This document shows, piece after piece, positions 9,401 through 16,991 of a stretch of 64,000 nucleotides of DNA. Made by a program: the position numbers and the translations under genes. Within the stretch, counting starts at the first letter, position 1. Each line of letters starts with the position of its first letter. Source of the DNA: Eudromia elegans (taxonomy: Eukaryota > Chordata > Aves > Tinamiformes > Tinamidae). The notes beneath the pieces are model-generated. The model had not been told where the DNA came from, did not search any database, and saw only the letters and a list, made by a program, of their open reading frames with translations. Location of the stretch: assembly GCA_003342815.1 (NCBI GenBank), contig PTEX01000048.1, positions 3,656,888 through 3,720,887 on the forward strand, given 5' to 3'.

Positions 9401-11689
9401 CAAGCCACGAGGAAAAGATCCTTCTCTAGACAGGTTTGCAGAACTGCTGCAACAAGGAAAATCCCCCATCAGGCAACAGCATCAGTGCACGGTTACCAGA
9501 ACGGGAAGCGTTCATCCTCGGCCCTGCCCAGCACGGAGTCCCGAAGGTGTTCGTATGCGACCATCCGCACCCCGGAGTACACTGTGGAAAACGAAACAGG
9601 GCAGGAGCCACTGACTGGAGTAAATGCCAGAACTTCTACTAAAGAGAGAATCAGAGTTAATCAAAGAATCTCCTTGGCTGAGCCACAGGTCTTCCATAGG
9701 TCTGCCTGCTCGGCAGACCCTGCTGCGTTGCAGACTCCACTTTGACTATATGAAACTATGTTTCTTGGCACAAAACGTCCTGCAAGTGCTTTTGAGGTTC
9801 GCTTCTGTCCTTGTGTTTGCAAATAGAACACAGAAAGCTGTTACCCCTGACCAAACTGCTGATGCATTTCTTCATCCTATGGCTTGCAAACTTATCTTTT
9901 CTTCCCAGCCTCTCCCCACTTCCCTCAAATAAGAGCTAGTTATTGCTATGAGTAAGCCAAGTGCCTGTCTGCACTGAAGAACTTCCTGCAAAGATCACAG
10001 GAAAATTATTATTTCCTGAAGCCAAAATAAGGCTGTGAAAGATTGGGGCAAGGGAGGGAGGAAAGGGAATTGGCCCAGTCATATATTTCCAAGGTCCTTG
10101 CTGATATATCTGAAGTATGAAATGCAGCAGGATCAAGCCACAAGGCTTGGCCTCAGAAAGCAGCTCTCCCTTGTCCCAGCATGAGCAGATAGTCACCTAT
10201 GTGCCTGTAGATAGCCGGGGTGGCTCCTTGCCAGAGCTTTGGCAGGCCTTCCTCGTGCACGATGCCGGCTGCGGTACGCAGCATGCCGCGGTGCGGGACG
10301 CGCCGGCCAACGGCAGCTTCGCCTTGGACCTGCAGCCGAGTTTTCGTGAGATCCAGGGGGAACGTCACTGGAGAGAAAGGGCATGGAGCAAACATGAGCA
10401 CGGCTCTACCTGGGGAGACCTACTGCGTGGGAGCGTCTGAGGCAGGTTACTGAGCTGTGAACTGGATGGGGGCCACAAGCAGGCAGCAGGAGCCTCTTCC
10501 TGCAGGGTATATAATAGGTCATTAGTGGAGAACAAAAGACAATTTATGTTGAATTTCTCTAAAAAGTGGCTTTTAGCACTAAGTAACAAAAACACATTCC
10601 CTTCAAATGCCAGCTCTTTCTCCCTATTTCTTTCTGAAGAAGCTAATCACTTGTGCAATACACCTGCTTTACAACAGGTTTTGGATTAAAAAGTCTGTTC
10701 CAGTTGCTCCCCACAATGACAGGGAAAGGGAGATCAGTCAAACTTTGTATCAGGAATGGGGCCAGCCCAGCAGTGCCTCACTGGGTGACGGCAGTTCCCA
10801 GGCTGTTGCAGCCTGTCCTGGGCTGTGGGTACCTGGGAGCAGGGACTGTCTTCGGCTCCGTTTTTGTGCAACACACCATGCAACAGGGTGCTCAAATGCA
10901 CAGGACTCAGAGGTACTGCAGGATGCAATTAATTCTGTATGCAATTAAACCTCCGCAGATTACAGCCTAATCACCTTATAATTAGCAAAAACAGAAAGTC
11001 ACAAATATTAAAACAATTCAACAGTTTTGCTACCAAAAATTATACATGCCTGCAGAAAAACATCAAATAAGCTACTGATCACAAAGCAGCACCATGCAGA
11101 TGCCAAGGCTCTCCCTGCATTGCAGCAAGCTGTATATTATACTCCTTTTTTTTTTGCAGACATCTCTACTGTAAGCAGAAATACAAGGTTATTTCCTTCT
11201 TTGATTAACCATGGAAATTCCTAAAGAAGTCAGCACCTTGCAACTAACTTAGGTAACAGACTGTCCTCGTCAGTGTGCTTGCAGAAACAAAGCACACACA
11301 AAGCCTAAATTAGACACAGCCTGTTCAGCTTCATGACAGCAGCTCTGAAGTCTCAGAGGCAAAAATCTGGATCTAAAAGTCCCATGCTGCAGTAACAGAT
11401 AAACCAGGTGGCATAAAATACTTGCTTCAATTATTGAAAAGTACAGCGAATGGAATGGAATAAAGAGATTTCCTGGAGCAGAAAAGTCAGAGCAAACATT
11501 GAGAATCACAGAGGGCCTGAAGTTCCCTTTTCCCCATAAATAAATATTGACCCCCTTCCCTCTAGCCAAATGACGGTGATTTGTACCTAGTTCTGCCACA
11601 GCCGCTGCACAGGCTGACAGAGCGAATTTGCTGGCTCGGGGCCATCTCTCTGGAAGAGGTAAGCTCTTCTGCTCTTCTGCAGGTGACAT
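3381..11689 (-). CDS. SLC25A27: Mitochondrial carrier UCP4 / SLC25A27, complete, nine coding exons
   Basis: Minus-strand exons join at 11689-11587, 10367-10197, 9581-9497, 7953-7831, 6707-6595, 6028-5944, 4909-4817, 4489-4387 and 3452-3381. The total is 948 nt, or 315 residues; human UCP4 is about 323. Every junction is GT-AG and keeps frame. The protein has the three-fold SLC25 repeat with its signatures PLDLTK (residues 38-43), PADLVK (139-144) and PADVVK (240-245). Characteristic UCP4 stretches include RWPRASKF near the N-terminus, [15 protein letters not shown] in repeat 2 and [11 protein letters not shown] in repeat 3. SLC25 proteins are six-helix carriers of the mitochondrial inner membrane; UCP4 is a brain-enriched uncoupling-protein relative whose physiological substrate is debated. 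The linker after GEAA (residues about 50-60) is several residues shorter than in human, which largely explains the length difference. The gene is divergent from CYP39A1 and co-directional with TDRD6. Confidence 0.96.
3841..3897. repeat. Tandem repeat of a CTTAATA-type unit
   Basis: The short unit (C)TTAATA(CTTA) is repeated several times with small variations, inside the intron before SLC25A27 exon 9. Confidence 0.75.
4387..4489 (-). CDS. SLC25A27: SLC25A27 exon 8
   Basis: It lies between acceptor TTGCTAG and donor GTAAAT. It encodes [20 protein letters not shown] and then [14 protein letters not shown], in the third carrier repeat. It enters with phase 2 and ends at a whole codon. Confidence 0.95.
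4817..4909 (-). CDS. SLC25A27: SLC25A27 exon 7, third PxDxxK signature
   Basis: It encodes [20 protein letters not shown] followed by [11 protein letters not shown], with donor GTAAGG. I chose the acceptor GATAG at 4911-4910. It restores the family sequence THSVA-S-ACSG, whereas an AG about 17 nt upstream would bring in a TGA within five codons. The tract before it is an unusual poly-T followed by an A-run. Confidence 0.9.
4910..5943 (-). other. SLC25A27: SLC25A27 intron 6
   Basis: This AT-rich intron has a T/A homopolymer tract next to the exon 7 acceptor (about 4927-4948). No other gene or repeat was recognised. Confidence 0.7.
5944..6028 (-). CDS. SLC25A27: SLC25A27 exon 6
   Basis: It lies between acceptor CTTTACAG and donor GTGCCT. 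It encodes [20 protein letters not shown] and then SITHSVA, the start of repeat 3 of UCP4 (human DLTTYDTVKHYLVLNT). Confidence 0.95.
6595..6707 (-). CDS. SLC25A27: SLC25A27 exon 5
   Basis: It lies between acceptor GTTTCAG and donor GTAAAT. It encodes [20 protein letters not shown] followed by [17 protein letters not shown], the repeat-2 matrix helix and the next membrane helix of UCP4. Confidence 0.95.
6708..7830 (-). other. SLC25A27: SLC25A27 intron 4
   Basis: An intron of 1.1 kb. I see only unremarkable unique sequence with short chance frames. Confidence 0.7.
7831..7953 (-). CDS. SLC25A27: SLC25A27 exon 4, second PxDxxK signature
   Basis: It lies between acceptor GCAACAG and donor GTCAGT. 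It encodes [20 protein letters not shown] then [26 protein letters not shown] is the second carrier signature. Confidence 0.95.
7954..9496 (-). other. SLC25A27: SLC25A27 intron 3
   Basis: An intron of 1.5 kb. Its 5' part (plus-strand 9298-9392) is an AT-rich low-complexity patch in which TTTTATATTTAACTTCTTT-like units recur. The remainder shows nothing recognisable. Confidence 0.7.
9298..9392. repeat. AT-rich low-complexity repeat
   Basis: Imperfect repetition of TTTTATATTTAACTTCTTT-like units, lying inside an SLC25A27 intron about 100 nt from exon 3. Confidence 0.7.
9497..9581 (-). CDS. SLC25A27: SLC25A27 exon 3
   Basis: It lies between acceptor TTCCACAG and donor GTAACC. It encodes [20 protein letters not shown] then EDERFPF, equivalent to human [20 protein letters not shown], the second membrane helix of repeat 1. 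Confidence 0.95.
10197..10367 (-). CDS. SLC25A27: SLC25A27 exon 2, first PxDxxK signature
   Basis: It lies between acceptor CTCTCCAG and donor GTGACT. It encodes [20 protein letters not shown] through [14 protein letters not shown]. The segment after QGEAA is shorter than in the human protein. Confidence 0.95.
10368..11586 (-). other. SLC25A27: SLC25A27 intron 1
   Basis: An intron of 1.2 kb that joins codon 35 (G|TG). No repeat or RNA gene recognised. Confidence 0.7.
11587..11689 (-). CDS. SLC25A27: SLC25A27 exon 1 (start codon exon)
   Basis: ATG at 11689-11687 opens [20 protein letters not shown] then [14 protein letters not shown]. This aligns with human [20 protein letters not shown], which fixes the start. 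The donor is GTACAA. Confidence 0.95.
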
Positions 11690-12600
11690 TTAGCACGTCA
11701 CATAAAACACGACTAACCAGCCACTCTGAAGGGACCTGAAAGAGAGGAAGCCCCGGCCACGCTGACATCAATAACTCAGCTAGGCTCTGGGTTGTTTAGG
11801 AGACAGATTTCTGAAGGTCACGTTTCTACAGCGCCAGCGCCAGCAACTGCAGCAGCTCGGATGCCTCCAGCAGGGTCCTTGCTCGGTGACACACGAGACT
11901 CCTGCTCAGCAGCCTCCTGGGAAATGTAGTCTGTGACCAGAGCACCCTCTGCTAGGAAGCGATCCTGAAGGTGCATGATGGACTCCTGTTCTCCATCCCT
12001 AACAAGCCTTAGTTCTTACAAGCCTAAACAGCATCCCAGTGCTGCAGAGGCGTTGCAGTCACCTCCCCTTCGAGAGATTAATTAATCCAAACTGGTCCTA
12101 ACAGGAGCTAAAGTAGCAAGGGCTACGCTTGGAACTGAAGAAGCAGCTTGCTAATGTTTGTAACAATTTGCGGGGATTGGGTGCGGGCTACTAGACTTCA
12201 AGAAAGAAGCGTGCAAGCCTGGCGAGAGGAGCTAGGTTTTGGCCAAACACCCGTGTGTAAAAAGTTTGAAATCCTTCCTTGTTGAACACCGAAGCTAAAT
12301 TAATTGTGTGCCATTCCTAATTTCTCCTAAGTTAATGCAGGCACAACTTTGTTCTCATAATTAAGAAAGCATTTGCTGTTTGAGAGAAGCTTTTCATTTG
12401 ACATTAAGAATCAGCTGAACCACTAAATTAATCATTAACCATTAATCACTAATCCTCATGTTAAGGATTTGAGGATTTTTAGGTCATAGAAACTTAGACC
12501 AGAAAATCCCAACTCTCCATTTGACCGATTAGCATTTTGGTGTGTATTCAAGGTCAGAATGATTCAACAAATGAAGGGCAGCATTACGAGTAAAATGCTA
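11690..12600. other. SLC25A27 upstream region
   Basis: This holds the probable SLC25A27 5' UTR and core promoter (about 11690-11950), followed by AT-rich unique sequence. No gene is seen. Confidence 0.55.
11911..11930 (-). promoter_or_regulatory. SLC25A27: ZNF143/THAP11-type SBS element in the SLC25A27 promoter
   Basis: The gene strand reads ACTACATTTCCCAGGAGGCT, close to the ACTACAATTCCCAG-type SBS motif common in vertebrate TATA-less promoters. It lies about 0.23 kb upstream of the start codon, in the same direction as the gene. Match by eye; binding is inferred. Confidence 0.6.
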
Positions 12601-12624
12601 AAATAAGCTGAATTTATCTTTTCT

Positions 12625-13740
12625 GTCACCAGCAGTGTTTGCCCTCAGGAATCCCTGAACCTCAAGATAAGAGGAAAGTCTGGAGGAAGGAAGACTTTCC
12701 CTTGGTCAAGGAGGATTGGGTTAGAGATAATTTAGGCAAACTTTACACCCACAAATCCATGGGCCCTGATGGGCATGCACCCATGCTGCAGGAGCTGGAG
12801 GAAGTTCTTGTTAAGCCACCCTCCATCATCTTTGGAAGGTCATGGAGAACTGCAGAGGTGCCTGGGGAGTGGGAGAAAGCCAATGATGTCGCACCAGTGT
12901 CCAAAAAGGGCAAGAGGGAGGAGCCAGGCAACTACAGGCCAGTTAACCTCAACTCCGTCCCTGCCAAGGTGATGGAGCATCCTGGATGTTGTGAAAGACA
13001 TGTGAAGAACAAGAAGGTGATGAGGATTAGCCAGCCATTCACCAAAGGGAAATCAAGCTTAACCAATCCAAAAGCCTCCTATGATGGAATGACTGGCTGG
13101 GTAGCTGAGAGGAGAAGTTGTCTGCCTTGACTTCAGCCAGGCTTTGGACAACATCTCCCATATCATCCTCACAGGCCAGCTCAGGAAGTGCAGGATATTT
13201 GAGGTGGATTGAGAACTGGCTGAATGGCACAGCTCAAGGGGTTGTGATCAGTGGCATGGAGTCCAGTTGGAGGCCTGGAGCGAGTGGTGTCCCCTGGGGC
13301 CAGTACTGGGTCCAATCCTGTTCAGTTGTTCGCGAATGTGCATGAAGGGACAGAGCGCACCCTCAGCAAGTTCGCAGATGATACAAAGCTGGAGGCAATG
13401 GCCAATACCCGGGAGGCCTGGGCTGCCTTTCAGAGGGACCGGGACATGCTGGAGAGCAGTGTTGCCATCAGGTCGAGGGAGGGGATCTTCCCCCTCCATC
13501 AGCCCTGGTGAGGCCGCACCTGGAGTGCTGTGTCTGGTGCTCATCTCCCAGCACAAAAGGGACATGGAGCTAGTGGGGAGAGTCCAGTTTGTGGCTACAA
13601 AGAAGATTGGGGGACTGGAGCATTTCTTAGCTTAGAGGCCGAGAAAGCTGGGTGTGTCTAGCCTGGAGAAGAGAAGACTGAGAGGGGATCTTGCCAATGT
13701 ATACAAATACCTTAAGAATATTGACACATAACATCTGTCA
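12625..13740 (+). mobile_element. CR1 LINE fragment, degraded, with internal deletion
   Basis: Plus-strand remnants of the CR1 reverse transcriptase include THKSMGPDGHAPMLQELEE, EDWV-type spacers, KKGKREEPGNYRPVNLNSVP, FTKGKSSLTN, LSKFADDTKLEAMANT and, near the 3' end, SLEKRRLRGDLANVYKYL. The blocks occur in the family's order but in several frames with stops. The join from the FADDTK block into the distal ILPLYSALVRPHLEYC-type block is shortened, which indicates an internal deletion. Non-functional. Confidence 0.9.
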
Positions 13741-13744
13741 AGTG

Positions 13745-14430
13745 GATGGGGCCAGCCTCCGCTTCTCCTAATACTGCCCAGGATGCAGTTGGCATTCATC
13801 ACCACGGAGGCCCACTGCTTAATCGTGTTCAACCTGTTGCCCATCAGGACTCCCGTGTCCTTTTCTGCAGAACTGCAGTGCTAACTGCAGTGAGTCAGCA
13901 CTCAGACTGTACTGATGTGTGCGATTATCCCAGTCCAAGTGTAGGATGTCATGCGGTTTCTATCAGACTATTCCTCCAGCTTGTTAAGGTCCTTCTAAAT
14001 GGTAGCTCTGTCATCTAGTGTATCTACACTCCCCATAATTTGACATAACCCAAGAGTTTGCTGAGGTTCATCATGTCATATACATCAGTGATGTTAAACT
14101 GCATTGGCTCCAGTGTTCGCCCCTAAGGAATAAAGTAACCAGCAACCACTTGGACTTCAAACTGTTGATCTTTGAAGCCAATGATATAGCCAGTTTTCAG
14201 CCACCTTGTAAACTGCTTACACAAAACATACTTTCCCAATTTGGCAAAAAAAGCTATGAGAAACCAAGTCACAAACCTCACTCGATCAAATTATGTAACA
14301 TTCTCTATTCTGCCCCTGTCCATAGTCATTTTGTTATGAAAGGCAATCAGGTTGGTCAGGCACAGTTTGCCCTTAGTACATGCATTAAGATAGGTCATAG
14401 GAGCCCACATGTCACCGGGCTGTCTCCTCA
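13745..14430 (-). mobile_element. CR1-like LINE fragment, old, antisense
   Basis: The minus strand carries a strongly diverged CR1/L3-type RT region. Plus-strand landmarks are ATGCAGTTGGCATTCATCAC, GTCCTTTTCTGCAGAACTGC, a stretch equivalent to the antisense of the FADDTK/DPG region (about 14040-14110) and GGCAATCAGGTTGGTCAGGC (about 14342). The order matches an antisense CR1. It is older-looking than the neighbouring copies. Confidence 0.7.
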
Positions 14431-14499
14431 ACATCTTATTTGATCCCCATATTCAAAAAAATAAGGCGATGTTTACAAATCCACAGGGATGAGCCTGTT

Positions 14500-14810
14500 G
14501 ACATATGCTATTAATAACAGCCTGAAAATAATCCCTTGAATGGTGCAGCGTTGTATAGAGGGATTAAGTCTCCATGGTCATTTTTAGTCATGGAAAATAA
14601 GATGTTTTTTAAGCCAGACTGATTTTGGGGTGCTTGTGAGAACGTTCTCACAGGATATTTGAAACGAATCTGTCCAGGGAAAAATGCTTGCTTGGACAGA
14701 TCTGTGATTTGTGGAGGAGGAAGTGCCAGTGCTCGTGGAGGTCAGTCAAACAGCTGGAGTTTGTTTATACCAAGATCCTGAGGGAAAGAGCTCCAGCAGG
14801 AGGACCCTCC
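14500..14810 (+). pseudogene. Relic duplicate of CYP39A1 exon 10 with flanking intron
   Basis: This segment is collinear with 34080-34400, which is CYP39A1 exon 10 plus intron on both sides. Shared landmarks are the intron block TCATTTTTAG, acceptor CACAG|GAT, AATGCTT.CTTGGACAG, GGAGGAGG, donor AG|GTCAGT and then AAACAGCTGGAGTTT. The exon-like part is 14654-14740 (87 nt against 89). It is dead: TGG has become TGA at the third codon, and single-base deletions shift the frame before the haem-cysteine region. Because introns are included, it arose by DNA duplication and not by retrotransposition. I did not convincingly find copies of the adjoining exons nearby. Confidence 0.88.
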
Positions 14811-15440
14811 CTATTTATTTATTTCAGTTCTTAATGACACAGCACTTTTGTGATTTCTTTTGTGATTCACTTTTGTGATATCTAAAGTCAGTTTGATCGA
14901 ATGCAGCATATGCATGGAGAGAACGTGCTGTCAACAGTAGCCATCAGTGTGCATTGGAAAGACCATTAAATAGGCATAAGGACTAGCTGGAGGGCTTAGC
15001 TGCATAGGAAAGTTTATGAGTAACTCTCAGACCATCGTACTGGTTGTACTGTCCTCACAATGTGAATAATGCCTTTCATTAGCATCATTTATCCTTCACT
15101 AAATCTTCCTGAGAAACACAAGCTAAACTAAAAAAAAACCCTCCAAAATGAACACAGAGCCTTTCACGAAAGTCTTTACACAGAGCTGCGGGCCTATCTT
15201 GCTTGTATACATCGGTCACTTTAAACTCACAACTTAAGTTGTACATGTAAAAATATTTCCAGTACTACAAGGCCTTATTTTTACTTCCCATTTGTGCGAA
15301 AAGAAAGAATGTGATGGACAAAATAAAGTCAGGAAATGCACGTGCAAACAGGTACGATAGTTAAACATGTAAGTATGGTACTAGCAGCATGAAAGTACAT
15401 ATTTCTTCCAGCCAATTTGCTGAAATGGAGATCCATATAT
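14811..15440. other. Intergenic spacer
   Basis: Unique sequence with a small local repeat of CTTTTGTGATT-like units at about 14846-14880. Nothing else recognised. Confidence 0.5.
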
Positions 15441-15499
15441 TGCTTGTTGCAGTTCAAATACTTCAGTTTTGTTCCTTTTGCACCTCTGCTCAGGTAGCT

Positions 15500-16050
15500 T
15501 CTGAATGTGTTTCAGTATGAATGTTTGATGAAGATACCCCAGGTCCTTTCCTGCAGAGCTGCTGTTCAGCCGATCTTGGTGATTACTTCTCCCCAGGGGC
15601 AGGACTTGGCGTTCTCCTTTGATGAACTTCATGAGGTTCCTTTCTGCCCAGTTCTGCAGCCTGTTGAGATCCCCCTGATCTATCAAACACTCCTCCCAGC
15701 TTTGTATCTTCTGCAGACTTGCTGAGGCTGTTCTCTGTCCCATCACCCAGGCTATTAATGAAGATGTATTGGCTCCCATATCAATGCTTCGGGAACGCTG
15801 CTAGTGACTGGCTTCCAGCTGGATTTCATGCCACTCATCACAACCCTCTGAGCCAGATCAGCCAGATTTTAGTCCACTTCACTATTCATTTATCCAGCCT
15901 GTACTTCGACAGGCTGCCTAGAACCATATTACTGGGGGCAGTGTCAAATGGCTCACTAAAGTCAATACAAACAACGCATTGTCCAGTGCTCTCCTGTCAC
16001 CTACCGAGGCGGTCATCTCATCGGAGGAGGCCAGCAGGTCAGTCAAGTGG
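15500..16050 (-). mobile_element. CR1 LINE fragment, antisense
   Basis: The minus strand carries the CR1 RT core and thumb. Plus-strand landmarks are TTTCCTGCAGAGCTGCTGTT (about 15548), AACTTCATGAGGTTCCTTTC (about 15626), ATTAATGAAGATGTATTGGC (the antisense of the IFINSL block), TGCCACTCATCACAACCCTC (about 15829) and CAGTGTCAAATGGCTCACTA (antisense of the SKAFDTV block). Stops and small indels are present. Confidence 0.9.
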
Positions 16051-16059
16051 GGTTGCAAA

Positions 16060-16814
16060 GTGTCTTCAGTGCCTGAGGATCAGGGAACGGCTTCTGTCAT
16101 CGCTGTGACAATTCCACACCTGCTGATGGCACCATCACCGCAGCGTCAGGGCGGGCAGGTTGCTTTTTTGCTTTTTGCATTTGTAGCAGGCATGCCGGAG
16201 TTACGTTCAAAGTACAGGGAAGTAAAAAAGTCAAGCAAAAATTAGGAAATGAAAAATGCACAGTCTGTAGATCTCTCACATACCCACCATGTATGACGCT
16301 GTAGTCTTAAATGATATGATCTCATGTGAGTTATCATTCACAAGGCTTACTGTTTGCGCTTTCTTTCTCTCTGCCTTATAAAAATCTAAATATCTGCACA
16401 GGCTGCCTTAACTGCAGTCTGTTTGCTTTATAATCCCGGTGCTCCTTAAAATCATTTCCTGAGCTGGAGGGAGGAAAATGAGCCCACGGCCTTGCTGCAG
16501 CCTCCGCGTCCCTGGCAGCTTGTGCGGCGCTCCAGCAGCTCGACACTTCCCTTGTGCAAAGTTCAGGCATTTGTCACAGCGACATCGAAGTTTTGCAAGC
16601 AACAGAGTTGGTCCTCGTCCCAGCTTCAAGGAAAACTCGTTCAGCCTGTCTCAAAACAAGGGCTTGGTGTCTGGGCTTCGACATCTGGTCTCCGCAGCGG
16701 TGATCGGCTGGCGAGGTTGATAAGAGAGGCCCCATTGAGGAGGCTGGATTATCCTGGCAAGGATCCCGCGGCGGCAGGAGGAGCGGCCGCTGCAGCGGGC
16801 AGCAAAGAGGCAAC
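16060..16814 (+). promoter_or_regulatory. CYP39A1: CYP39A1 upstream/promoter region
   Basis: GC content rises from about 16.45 kb to the CYP39A1 start, with several CpGs but a much weaker island than at TDRD6 or RCAN2. No clear TATA or CCAAT box was seen. The transcription start must lie here but cannot be pinpointed. Confidence 0.45.
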
Positions 16815-16991
16815 ATGGCTCTTGCTCTGCTCTTGGCAGCAGTCCTGGGGCTTCTCATTGTCAAGGCGGTTTTGCTTCAGCTGCGAGACCCGAGCGCCCC
16901 TCCTTGCGTCGGCAGCTGGATCCCTTGGTTTGGAGCTGCGTTCCAGTTCGGGAAAGCTCCCCTGGAGTTCATAGAGCAAGCCAGGAGCAAG
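16815..16991 (+). CDS. CYP39A1: CYP39A1 exon 1, ER anchor
   Basis: Residues 1-59: MALALLLAAVLGLLIVKAVL as signal anchor, then PPCVGSWIPWFGAAFQFGKA, the proline-rich hinge and A-helix start typical of CYP7-clan P450s. The donor is GTAACG. Confidence 0.95.

Noticed and set aside
14150..14443. Possible small protein frame on the plus strand
   Set aside because: It lies antisense in a degraded CR1-like element.
14480..14545. Possible CYP39A1 exon 9 relic next to the exon-10 copy
   Set aside because: Only scattered short matches (for example TGACAT.TGCT); not enough to separate from intron similarity or chance, so left as a check.
12600..16050. Endogenous retrovirus or LTR element
   Set aside because: RT blocks are CR1-type, and there are no LTRs, primer-binding site or gag/env-like sequence.
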